Shown here piece by piece: positions 25,948 through 33,455 of a stretch of 64,000 bases of DNA. Source of the DNA: CAWIJJ01 sp963836425. GTDB lineage: Bacteria; Acidobacteriota; Terriglobia; Bryobacterales; Bryobacteraceae. The stretch is taken from NCBI GenBank assembly GCA_963836425.1, contig CAWIJJ010000008.1, positions 372,001 through 436,000 of the forward strand, read 5' to 3'. The notes below the pieces were generated by a model that was not told the origin of the DNA, did no database searches, and saw only the letters and a program-made list of their open reading frames with translations. Numbering within the stretch: position 1 is the stretch's first letter; each line of letters opens with the position of its first letter. Position numbers and translations under genes: made by a program.

Positions 25948-27480
25948 GGCGCGCGGCATGCCCTGTTCGAGCGGATTCGGCAGATTGCGCTCGGCGTAAT
26001 ACCCGGGCCGCACGCGCTCGACGATCTGCGCCACCGAACGGTCCAGCACGCGGAAATAGGGCTGCGGGTTCAGGCCGATCCAGAAGGCCCAGACAATCAG
26101 CGGCGCGAACACAGCGCGCTCGCGCCAGCTCAGGTCGCGCAAGCCGCGGTTCTTCTCCCGCACTTCCCCCAGCATGGTCCGCTGGAAAAGCCACAGCAGG
26201 TACGCGGCGCCGAGCGCGATCCCTACCGCGCACCAGAAGGCCCATACCTTCGACATCTGGAAGGCTCCGCCCAGAATCGTGATTTCACCGATGAACCCGT
26301 TCAGCGGCGGAATGCCCATGGAGCTGAGCGCGGCGATGCCGAAGACCAGCGTGAAGACCGGCATGACTTTCATCAGGCCGCCGTATTCGGAGATTTCGCG
26401 CGTGTGGCGCCGCTCGTAAACCACGCCCACGATGAGGAAGAGCATTCCGGTGGAGATGCCGTGGTTGATCTGCTGGATGATGGAACCCGCGATCCCCGCC
26501 GGGTTCAGCGCGATGATGCCGAGGGTGCAGAAGCCGAGGTGACTCACCGAGGAATACGCCACCAGCTTCTTCCAATCCTTCTGCATCAGCGAGGCGAGCG
26601 CTCCGTAGACAATCCCGATAATCGAGAGCACCGCCACGATGGTGATCACGGTGTGGTTTCTGGCGGCATCCGGCAGCAGGGGAAGGGAGAATCGCAGGAA
26701 TCCGTAGGTCCCCATCTTCAGCAGGACGCTGGCCAGGATTACCGAGCCGGCCGTGGGCGCCTCCACGTGCGCGTCGGGCAGCCAGGTGTGGAACGGCCAC
26801 ATCGGCACCTTTACGGCGAAGCCGATGAAGAAGGCCCAAAACACCCACCATTGCACGCCGGGGGAGAGTTGCAGGCGCATCAGGTCGGCGATATCGAAGC
26901 TGTAGCTCTGGAATTGCGTGTAGTAGCGGGAGTAGAGAACCAGAATGCCAAGCAGCATCAGCACCGAGCCGATGAGCGTGTAAATCATGAACTTGATGGC
27001 CGCATAGACGCGCCGGGGGCCGCCCCAGATGCCGATGATGAAATACATCGGAACCAGCACCGTTTCCCAGAAGACAAAGAACAGCAGGAAATCGCGGGCC
27101 ATGAAGACGCCCAGCATGCCGGTCTGGAGCAGCAGGAAAAAGGCGTAGTATTCCTTCAAGCGGTCCTTGACGGAGGTCCAACTCGATAGAATCGCCAGGA
27201 AGCCCAGCAGCGTCGTGAGCATGACGAGCAGCAGCCCGAACCCGTCGATGCCGATATGGTACGAAGCGCCGATGGACGGAATCCAAGGCGCCCTTTCCAC
27301 AAACTGGAAGTCCTGGGTGCGGTCGAAACGGTACACCAGGGGCAGCGACACCAGGAAGCCCGCGAACGAGGCGATATTCGCCCACCATTTGATGGCACGC
27401 TCATTCGCTGACGGAATGAACAGCAACACCAGGAGCCCAAACAGAGGCAGAAAAAGGACAATTGAGAGGATATGGTCCAT
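25936..27480 (-). CDS. nuoM: NADH-quinone oxidoreductase subunit M (isolated gene)
   Basis: 514 residues with about 14 membrane helices. This antiporter-like subunit carries proton pumping in respiratory complex I. Key residues visible: the helix-5 Glu in FVFWETVLVPMYF, the discontinuous-helix Lys in WAFFIGFAVKVPMWPFHTWLPDAH, and LVAYSSVSHLGFC with its preceding Lys pair. Length and order match NuoM rather than NuoL/NuoN or MrpD, though those share the fold. No nuoL or nuoN is adjacent: a GNAT gene converges downstream and an ECF sigma gene diverges upstream. It may be a detached part of a complex I locus or an alternative antiporter module. No clear ribosome site precedes the ATG. Confidence 0.9.
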   Translation of the reverse strand: MDHILSIVLFLPLFGLLVLLFIPSANERAIKWWANIASFAGFLVSLPLVYRFDRTQDFQFVERAPWIPSIGASYHIGIDGFGLLLVMLTTLLGFLAILSSWTSVKDRLKEYYAFFLLLQTGMLGVFMARDFLLFFVFWETVLVPMYFIIGIWGGPRRVYAAIKFMIYTLIGSVLMLLGILVLYSRYYTQFQSYSFDIADLMRLQLSPGVQWWVFWAFFIGFAVKVPMWPFHTWLPDAHVEAPTAGSVILASVLLKMGTYGFLRFSLPLLPDAARNHTVITIVAVLSIIGIVYGALASLMQKDWKKLVAYSSVSHLGFCTLGIIALNPAGIAGSIIQQINHGISTGMLFLIVGVVYERRHTREISEYGGLMKVMPVFTLVFGIAALSSMGIPPLNGFIGEITILGGAFQMSKVWAFWCAVGIALGAAYLLWLFQRTMLGEVREKNRGLRDLSWRERAVFAPLIVWAFWIGLNPQPYFRVLDRSVAQIVERVRPGYYAERNLPNPLEQGMPRASVR

Positions 27481-27578
27481 AATTGGCTGCTATGGATTAG
27501 CCCCTCATGGTAGCACCTGTTCGCTCGGAAGCGCCCTGCGTCTTTTTTGCCCGGCGGCGCGTATACCGGAGTGCGGAT

Positions 27579-28160
27579 ATGACCTTGGAAGCGGCCATCC
27601 AGAACGCGCTGGCGGATATGGAACAGGACGACACCGTGCGCATCCGCCGGATGGACGCCGACGCTATTGCGGGCGCGGTGGAACAGTACCGGCATCGCCT
27701 TTTCCGTTACCTTTACCGGATAGTCCGCGATGAAGCCGCTGCCGAAGACCTGTTTCAGCAGACCTGGTTGAACGTCGTGCGCGAGATTCGCCGCTACAAC
27801 GGCCGCAGTTCCTTCGGGACGTGGCTCTTTGCCATCGCCCACAATGCCGCCATGGACCGTTTGCGCCGGAAGGGCTGCGAACCGCTCGAGGAATCCGCCG
27901 TGGCAGCCTCCGGCGCGCCGGATGCGTACGCCTCCGCCGTCGAAGCCGAGCGGCACGCCATTCTGGACCGGGCGGTTTCGACCCTGCCTGCTTCCTATCG
28001 CGAGGTGCTGACGCTGCGATTTGAGGAAGGAATGAAACTCGAAGAGATTGCCGAAGTGACCGGTGCGCCCCTTTCGACCGTGAAAAGTCGCTTGCAGAGG
28101 GCGCTCGAGGGGGCCCGCCAGGCCATGGTTGGAAAGTGGCGGAAGGAAGACCTGTTATGA
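27579..28160 (+). CDS. ECF-type RNA polymerase sigma factor
   Basis: 193 residues. Region 2 reads YRHRLFRYLYRIVRDEAAAEDLFQQTWLNVVREI with the core-binding and -10 recognition helices, including SSFGTWLFAIAHNAAMDRLRR. Region 4 reads LPASYREVLTLRFEEGMKLEEIAEVTGAPLSTVKSRLQRAL, a helix-turn-helix for the -35 element. The ATG at 27579 follows a GGAG ribosome site; the frame upstream to 27507 is not conserved-looking. The stop overlaps the start of the anti-sigma gene (ATGA), so sigma and anti-sigma are made together. Target promoters are not identified in the window. Confidence 0.93.
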   Translation: MTLEAAIQNALADMEQDDTVRIRRMDADAIAGAVEQYRHRLFRYLYRIVRDEAAAEDLFQQTWLNVVREIRRYNGRSSFGTWLFAIAHNAAMDRLRRKGCEPLEESAVAASGAPDAYASAVEAERHAILDRAVSTLPASYREVLTLRFEEGMKLEEIAEVTGAPLSTVKSRLQRALEGARQAMVGKWRKEDLL

Positions 28161-28594
28161 AATGCGATCCGGAAATCGTGGCGCTGCTTGCCGCCAGCGC
28201 CGCCGGAGTACTGGAACCGCAGCAAGAGCGCCGGCTTCGCGAACACGTCCGGAACTGTCCGGAGTGCGCCAGGGCGCTCCGCGAATTCGCGGAAATCGCG
28301 AGCGCACTGCCGGGGTTGCCGGTCCCCGATCCACCGGTTGATTTGACAAAACAAACCCAATGGCTGCTCGCGGCCGAATTTGCGGCGCGCGCCGACCAGC
28401 GCCAGGCTGCTGTATTGGCAGGAGTTGTGGGTATCTGCGGCTGGGCAGGCGCGGCTTCAGGGGTCTACCTGTGGTGGCTTTGGAGCGGGAACGGAACCTG
28501 GGCCTGGCTGCTGTGGTGGCTGCTGCCCCCGATGATTATTGCACCCGCAGCGGCCGCGCTCCAGCGATCCCGGACCGGAAGGAGGACCGCATGA
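28157..28594 (+). CDS. Membrane-anchored zinc-finger anti-sigma factor
   Basis: 145 residues. The N-terminus has a zf-HC2-like anti-sigma domain with the H-x3-C-x2-C signature (REHVRNCPECARAL, ~30-43), which binds the sigma factor made by the preceding gene. Two hydrophobic stretches follow (AVLAGVVGICGWAGAASGVYLWWLW and WAWLLWWLLPPMIIAPAAAAL), giving a membrane anchor. Both ends are translationally coupled: the ATG overlaps the sigma stop and the stop overlaps the next start. Loss of membrane or zinc binding on a signal would release the sigma factor; the signal is unknown. Confidence 0.85.
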   Translation: MKCDPEIVALLAASAAGVLEPQQERRLREHVRNCPECARALREFAEIASALPGLPVPDPPVDLTKQTQWLLAAEFAARADQRQAAVLAGVVGICGWAGAASGVYLWWLWSGNGTWAWLLWWLLPPMIIAPAAAALQRSRTGRRTA

Positions 28595-29046
28595 TCCAGG
28601 AACGCAAGAACGTCATTCCGACGGTTGCCTGGGTCGTCGCCGGCGTCGTCTTCGTCCTGGCCTTTCTCTTTTTCAGCCTGCTCGCTGTTCGATCACGGGC
28701 GCCGGCGCCCGTGATCGTCTTTTTGCCGTTCCTCATTGCCGCGCTAACGGCAACCTGGGTCGTGCTCACCGGCTACGTCTATGGCGACGCGAAGCGCAGA
28801 GGCATGCGCTATGTAATGTGGACGTGGCTGGCGGTTCTGGTGCCGAACGGGCTCGGGATCATGTTGTACTTCATCATGCGCGACCCCATGCCCGTGTTTT
28901 GCGCCCGCTGCGGGGGTGCCATGGGCCGGGATTTCGCCTTCTGCCCGCGCTGCGGTTACGGCGTGGCCCCGGCGTGCCCGTCCTGCCAGCGGGTCAGCCA
29001 GGTGGGCTGGACGCACTGCGCCTACTGTGGCACCAAGCTAAATTAA
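28591..29046 (+). CDS. Membrane protein with C-terminal double zinc ribbon
   Basis: 151 residues. Three hydrophobic segments (VAWVVAGVVFVLAFLFFSLLAV, VIVFLPFLIAALTATWVVLTGYV and MWTWLAVLVPNGLGIMLYFIM) resemble a PLDc_N/Tat-A-like membrane bundle and are followed by two zinc ribbons: CARCGGAMGRDFAFCPRCG and CPSCQRVSQVGWTHCAYCG. It is the third gene of the ECF operon and overlaps the anti-sigma stop by ATGA. It may be a membrane sensor or effector of the same response; function is not known. A perfect palindrome with a T-run lies inside it at 28690-28724. Confidence 0.75.
   Translation: MIQERKNVIPTVAWVVAGVVFVLAFLFFSLLAVRSRAPAPVIVFLPFLIAALTATWVVLTGYVYGDAKRRGMRYVMWTWLAVLVPNGLGIMLYFIMRDPMPVFCARCGGAMGRDFAFCPRCGYGVAPACPSCQRVSQVGWTHCAYCGTKLN
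28690..28724 (+). terminator. Intragenic terminator-like palindrome
   Basis: Bases 28690-28717 form a perfect 28-base palindrome (left arm CGATCACGGGCGCC) and are followed at once by TCTTTTT (28718-28724). This has the layout of a Rho-independent terminator (very GC-rich stem, T-run) on the plus strand but lies in-frame inside the coding sequence of the zinc-ribbon membrane protein. Whether it terminates transcription in vivo is not shown by sequence. Confidence 0.45.
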
Positions 29047-29052
29047 ACCCGC

Positions 29053-29298
29053 TTAACGACTTACGGAGATTATCGTCCACACTTCGCCGGTGGCGGTGCG
29101 GACTTCCTGCCAGCCGCCGAGGCTGCGGTTTTCGAGCGCGGCGGCAACCGCGTCTGTAAAAGTCAACCCGCCGTGGGGATCGCCCACCAGCACGCCGCTC
29201 GGCAGAGCGCGTGCTTCTTGCACAGTCGTAACCCGCGTAACGATGCTGGTAATGTCCAAGGCGACCGAAGCGCCGGGTGAGGGGCCCATGGAATTCAT
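29053..29298 (-). CDS. Small conserved-looking protein of unknown function (81 aa)
   Basis: I do not recognise the family. The protein has a central LDITSIVTRVTTVQEARALPSGVLVGDP and a C-terminal LENRSLGGWQEVRTATGEVWTIISVSR, predicted as alternating strands and a helix, with no Cys, signal peptide or membrane segment. Starts at 29343, 29298 and 29289 are all in frame; I favour 29298. It converges with the ECF operon (7 bases) and is divergent from alanine dehydrogenase. Codon use matches its neighbours, so it is likely expressed. Confidence 0.55.
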   Translation of the reverse strand: MNSMGPSPGASVALDITSIVTRVTTVQEARALPSGVLVGDPHGGLTFTDAVAAALENRSLGGWQEVRTATGEVWTIISVSR

Positions 29299-29422
29299 AA
29301 CCCTATTTTCCGCTGCCGGCAGGCCAACATGAAAGAGTCTCAATGAGCGGCATTGTGCGATTCGACGCGCCCGGAATTACGCCACCCGCGAGTGGTGTTA
29401 ATCTAATCACCGGAGAAGGATC

Positions 29423-30535
29423 ATGATCATCGGAGTACCCAGGGAAATTAAGGACCACGAGACCCGGGTGGGTCTGGTTCCGAGCGGCGTAACCGCCCTG
29501 CGCGAGGCGGGACACGACGTCATCGTCGAAACGCGCGCGGGGGAGGGAAGTTCCCTAACCGACCGCGAATACATGCAGGCGGGCGCGCACATCGAGGATA
29601 GCGCGGCCGAGGTCTGGCGCAAGGCCGACCTCGTCGTTAAGGTGAAGGAGCCGCAACCGGGCGAATACCCGTACTTCCGGCCGGGCCTGACCCTGTTCAC
29701 CTATCTGCATCTGGCGCCGCTGCCCGAATTGACCGAGCGGTTGCTCGAAGCCAAGGTGAACGGCGTGGCCTATGAAACCATCGTGGAGGCCGACGGTTCG
29801 CTGCCGCTGCTGACGCCGATGAGCGAAGTCGCGGGACGCATGGCGGTCCAGGTGGGCGCGCAATACCTGGAACGGCCGAACGGCGGCAGGGGTATCCTCC
29901 TGGGGGGCGTGCCCGGAGTGGCGCCTGCGAACGTGGTCATCCTGGGGGGCGGCATCGTGGGAACCAACGCTGCCAAAATGGCACTGGGGCTGGGCGCCCA
30001 CGTGGTCATGATCGACCGGAACTTGAACCGCCTGCGCGCCCTCGATGACATTTTCAACGGGCAGATCGTCACGCTGGCCTCGAACACCTGGACCATCGGG
30101 GAGAACCTGAAGACGGCGGACCTGGTGGTGGGCGCGGTGCTGATTCCCGGCGCCTCGGCGCCCAAGCTGGTGCGGCGTGAAATGATCGCCAACATGAAAC
30201 GCGGCGCGGTGGTGGTGGACGTGGCCATCGACCAGGGCGGCTGCTTCGAGACTTCGCATGCCACCACCCATACCGAACCGGTTTACTTCGTGGACGGCGT
30301 GTTGCACTACTGCGTCTCCAACATGCCGGCTGCAGTGCCCCATACCTCTACGTTCGCCCTTACCAATGCCACGTTCCCGTACCTCCTGGACCTTGCCAAT
30401 CACGGTCTCGAGGGTGCGTGCGAGCGTCACGCCGCGCTTCGCGAGGGTGTAAACACCTACAACGGCTACGTTACGCACAGCGGCGTGGCCGAATCGCAAG
30501 GCCGGCAGTGGCGCCAGCTCGCCCGGGTGGAGTAA
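29423..30535 (+). CDS. ald: Alanine dehydrogenase
   Basis: 370 residues, the usual length. Reversibly deaminates L-alanine to pyruvate with NAD+. The N-terminal signature MIIGVPREIKDHETRVGLVPSG, the catalytic-lysine region LVVKVKEPQP, the His-containing YLHLAP, and the Rossmann motif VVILGGGIVGTNAAKMALGLGAHVVMID are all present, as is the nucleotide segment DVAIDQGGCFET. A GGAGAAGG ribosome site sits 4-5 bases before the ATG. It is followed 10 bases on by an acyl-CoA dehydrogenase, but a shared pathway is not obvious beyond amino-acid catabolism. Confidence 0.96.
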   Translation: MIIGVPREIKDHETRVGLVPSGVTALREAGHDVIVETRAGEGSSLTDREYMQAGAHIEDSAAEVWRKADLVVKVKEPQPGEYPYFRPGLTLFTYLHLAPLPELTERLLEAKVNGVAYETIVEADGSLPLLTPMSEVAGRMAVQVGAQYLERPNGGRGILLGGVPGVAPANVVILGGGIVGTNAAKMALGLGAHVVMIDRNLNRLRALDDIFNGQIVTLASNTWTIGENLKTADLVVGAVLIPGASAPKLVRREMIANMKRGAVVVDVAIDQGGCFETSHATTHTEPVYFVDGVLHYCVSNMPAAVPHTSTFALTNATFPYLLDLANHGLEGACERHAALREGVNTYNGYVTHSGVAESQGRQWRQLARVE

Positions 30536-30545
30536 GCTCCATTAC

Positions 30546-31721
30546 ATGCCGACCGCGGAGCAGATGGAGGCGGGGCGCCTTCCGCTGACCGCCCTCAGCG
30601 AAGAGGAGCGGTTCTTCCAAAGCACCGTGCGGAAGTTCGCACGGGAGCAGATCCGGCCCTACGTGCGGGAAATGGACGATGCCGGTGTCTTCCGCAAAGA
30701 CATCATCGCCCAGTTCTTCGAGATGGGGTTGATGGCCATCGAAATCCCCGAGGAGCTCGGCGGACAGGGCGGAAGCTTTTTCCAGGCGATCCTGGCGGTG
30801 GAGGAGCTTTCGGCGGTGGATCCCTCGGCGGGAGTCATCGTGGACGTGCAGAACACGATTTGCAACAACGCCCTGCTGCGCTGGGCCACTCCCGAACAGA
30901 AGGCGAAATACCTGCCGCGCCTCGCGGAGAACACCGTCGCTTCTTACGCCCTGAGCGAAGCCGGTTCCGGGTCGGATGCGTTTGCCATGGCGACGCGCGC
31001 CCAGGATGCCGGCGACCACTTCCTGCTCACCGGGCGCAAGCTGTGGATCACAAACGCGGCCGAAGCGGGCTTTTTCCTGCTGTTTGCCAATGCAAAGCCC
31101 GACGCCGGGTACCGGGGAGTGACCGCATTCCTGATCGAGCGGGATTTCCCGGGATTCCAAGTCGGGAAGAAGGAAGACAAGCTCGGGCTGCGGGCATCGT
31201 CCACCTGCGAACTGGTCCTGGACAATTGCCGGGTGCCGCGAGAAAACGTGATGGGCGAGGTGGGCCAGGGCTACAAGATCGCTATCGAGACGCTGAATGA
31301 GGGACGGATCGCCATCGGGGCGCAGATGATCGGCCTGGCGCGGGGCGCGCTGGAGCACGCCACCGCGTACGCCAGGGAGCGGAAACAGTTCGGCAAGCCG
31401 ATCGCGGAGTTTCAAGCCGTTCAATTCGAACTGGCGCGGATGGCGGTAGAAGTGGAGGCCGCCCGCCTGCTGGTCTACAACGCCGCGCGGCTGCGCGACG
31501 CCGGCATGCCGTTTCTGACCGAAGCCGCGATGGCCAAGTACTACAGCTCGGAAATCGCTGAAAAAGCGGCATCTAAGGCCATCGAGGTGCACGGCGGCGT
31601 GGGCATCACGAAGGATTATCCGGTGGAAAAGTTGTATCGCGACGCCAAAATCGGCCGAATCTACGAAGGCACCAGCAACATCCAGTTGCTGACTATCGCG
31701 AAGAAACTGTTAGGCAAGTGA
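30546..31721 (+). CDS. Acyl-CoA dehydrogenase (short/branched-chain type)
   Basis: 391 residues. FAD enzyme that forms the 2,3-double bond of acyl-CoA and passes electrons to ETF. Visible signatures: YALSEAGSGSDAFAM (FAD and substrate binding), WITNAAEAG, KLGLRASSTCELVLDNCRVP, ARERKQFGKPIAEFQ and the C-terminal EVHGGVGITKDYPVEKLYRDAKIGRIYEGTSNIQL, whose Glu in YEGTS is the catalytic base. The sequence resembles short- and branched-chain (2-methylacyl) dehydrogenases. It is 10 bases after ald on the same strand and 25 bases before a LolA-like gene. Substrate chain length is not fixed by sequence. Confidence 0.92.
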   Translation: MPTAEQMEAGRLPLTALSEEERFFQSTVRKFAREQIRPYVREMDDAGVFRKDIIAQFFEMGLMAIEIPEELGGQGGSFFQAILAVEELSAVDPSAGVIVDVQNTICNNALLRWATPEQKAKYLPRLAENTVASYALSEAGSGSDAFAMATRAQDAGDHFLLTGRKLWITNAAEAGFFLLFANAKPDAGYRGVTAFLIERDFPGFQVGKKEDKLGLRASSTCELVLDNCRVPRENVMGEVGQGYKIAIETLNEGRIAIGAQMIGLARGALEHATAYARERKQFGKPIAEFQAVQFELARMAVEVEAARLLVYNAARLRDAGMPFLTEAAMAKYYSSEIAEKAASKAIEVHGGVGITKDYPVEKLYRDAKIGRIYEGTSNIQLLTIAKKLLGK

Positions 31722-31746
31722 GCTCGTCTCACCAATGAGGATCATG

Positions 31747-32526
31747 ATGCGTGGAATCGTTCTTTCCGCCGTTCTTGCGGCTGTTTCCCTGCCCGTATGG
31801 GCCGCCAACGAGCTGAAACCGGAAGAAATCATTCAGAAGTTCGCCGCCAAGGAAGCCGAGTTCGCCGAGGCGCGGAATAATTACACCTACCGCCAGACGG
31901 TGAAACTCGAAGAGCTCGACGCCAGCGGTAATCCGACGGGCGGCAAGTGGGACCTGGTGGAGGACATCATCTTTTCGCCCGAAGGCAAGCGCATGGAGAA
32001 GGTGGTTTACGCTCCCGTGCAGACCTTGCGGAACATTCTGCTCACCCCGGAGGACGAGGCCGACCTGCGCAACGTCCAGCCGTTCGTGCTGACCACCGCC
32101 GAGATTCCCGAGTACGACATCAATTACCTGGGCCGGGAAAAGATCGATGAGATCGGCTGCTATGTTTTCTCCATCAAGCCGAAGAAGATGGTGCAGGGCA
32201 AGCGGTACTTCGAAGGGCAGATCTGGGTGGACGACCGCGACCTTCAGATTGTCAAGACCTACGGCAAGGGCGTAGGCGTGATCAAGAAGAGCGCCGACAA
32301 CCAGTTTCCGAAGTTCGAGACCTACCGCGAGCAGGTCGACGGCAAGTACTGGTTTCCGACTTACACCCGCGCCGACGACACGCTGCACTTCAAAACCAAC
32401 GACCAGCGCATCCGCATGACGGTGAAGTATCAGGACTACAAGAAATACGAGGGCAAGTCCACGATCCGTTACGGCGATGTGGTGGAGAACCAGACCACTC
32501 CGCCGCCGGCCGGCAAGAAACAGTAG
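31747..32526 (+). CDS. Exported LolA/outer-membrane lipoprotein-sorting-like protein
   Basis: A ~259-residue exported protein with signal peptide MRGIVLSAVLAAVSLPVWAA. The body looks like a LolA/RseB-type half-barrel: EEIIQKFAAKEAEFAEARNNYTYRQTVKLEEL, repeated strands, DINYLGREKIDEIGCYVFSIKPK and GQIWVDDRDLQIVKTYGKG, with YWFPTYTRADDTL later. Such folds bind lipid or lipoprotein; this acidobacterial subfamily has no assigned role. Starts at 31735, 31744 and 31747 are possible; AGGA at 31738-31741 favours 31747. It follows the acyl-CoA dehydrogenase, probably a separate unit. Confidence 0.65.
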   Translation: MRGIVLSAVLAAVSLPVWAANELKPEEIIQKFAAKEAEFAEARNNYTYRQTVKLEELDASGNPTGGKWDLVEDIIFSPEGKRMEKVVYAPVQTLRNILLTPEDEADLRNVQPFVLTTAEIPEYDINYLGREKIDEIGCYVFSIKPKKMVQGKRYFEGQIWVDDRDLQIVKTYGKGVGVIKKSADNQFPKFETYREQVDGKYWFPTYTRADDTLHFKTNDQRIRMTVKYQDYKKYEGKSTIRYGDVVENQTTPPPAGKKQ

Positions 32527-32564
32527 CCGCGGCGAGCCCGCGGATCGGGTGCGAAACTGGGAGG

Positions 32565-33041
32565 ATGGCTAAGCAACCGACCATCCCCCTGCGCGAGCAT
32601 CTCGCCAATTTGCTCCGCATGAAGGGCGCGCACGTGACCTTCCATGCGGCGGTGACCGAGTTCCCGGCGCACCTTCGAGGTACCAAGCCGGAAGGCGCTC
32701 CGCATTCGGCGTGGCAACTACTCGAGCACCTGCGCCTCGCGCAGGAAGACATCCTCGATTTCAGCCGCAACCCCGCATATAAGGAGAAGAAGTTCCCCGA
32801 CGACTACTGGCCTGCCGGGGAGGCGCCTCCGAGTGACGAAGCCTGGGACGCGAGCGTGCAGCAGTTTCAATCCGACCTGAAAGAGATGCAGGCGCTGGTC
32901 GCCGATACGAAGCACGATCTGATGGCGCCCATTCCGCATGGCAAAGGCCAGACTCTGCTGCGCGAGGCCCTGCTGGTAGCCGACCACAACGCCTATCATG
33001 TTGGCCAGTTGATGTTCCTGCGAAAGATGCTGGGAGCCTGA
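32565..33041 (+). CDS. DinB-family protein
   Basis: 158 residues forming a four-helix bundle. The three His metal ligands are recognisable: HSAWQLLEHLRLAQEDIL near residue 48 and LLVADHNAYHVGQLMFLRKML near the C-terminus. DinB proteins act as metal-dependent thiol transferases or remain uncharacterised, and are common in stress loci. A RidA-like gene follows by 8 bases and an M20 hydrolase after that. A different DinB-like protein is encoded at 46069-46581. Confidence 0.8.
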   Translation: MAKQPTIPLREHLANLLRMKGAHVTFHAAVTEFPAHLRGTKPEGAPHSAWQLLEHLRLAQEDILDFSRNPAYKEKKFPDDYWPAGEAPPSDEAWDASVQQFQSDLKEMQALVADTKHDLMAPIPHGKGQTLLREALLVADHNAYHVGQLMFLRKMLGA

Positions 33042-33049
33042 GGGCAGCC

Positions 33050-33451
33050 ATGTTGCGACGTTTGATCTCTTCCGGATCGTCCTTCGAACGGGAAATCGGC
33101 TATTCGCGCGCCGTGGTGGACGGCGACTGGGTCTTCGTGTCGGGAACCACCGGATTCGACTACGGCAGCATGACAATCCCCGAGAATGTTGTTGACCAGA
33201 CCGAGCAGTGCATGCGCAATATCGATCATGCGCTGAGAGAGGCCGGCAGCAGCCTCGCGGATGTGGTGCGCGTGCGCTACATTCTGCCGCGGGCAGAGGA
33301 TTTCGAATCCTGCTGGCCGGTGCTCCGGCGGTACTTCGGCGAGGTGCGTCCGGCGGCCACCATGATGGCGGCCGGACTGTCGGACCCGCGCATGAAGATC
33401 GAGATCGAAGTCACGGCGCGGAAGCGCGATACGGCCACCTCCCAACCCTGA
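33050..33451 (+). CDS. RidA/YjgF-family protein
   Basis: 133 residues with the chorismate-mutase-like fold. FEREIGYSRAVVDGDWVFVSGTTGFD opens the domain, then QTEQCMRNIDHALREAGSSLADVVRVRYIL and VRPAATMMAAGLSDPRMKIEIEVTA close it. Classical RidA has an Arg in 'RxxV' plus a conserved 'E' at the C-terminal strand; the corresponding Arg region (VRPAATMM) and Glu (IEIEV) are present. RidA removes reactive enamine/imine intermediates from PLP enzymes. It is 8 bases after dinB and 4 bases before the M20 gene, so likely co-transcribed. Confidence 0.85.
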   Translation: MLRRLISSGSSFEREIGYSRAVVDGDWVFVSGTTGFDYGSMTIPENVVDQTEQCMRNIDHALREAGSSLADVVRVRYILPRAEDFESCWPVLRRYFGEVRPAATMMAAGLSDPRMKIEIEVTARKRDTATSQP

Positions 33452-33455
33452 GATA

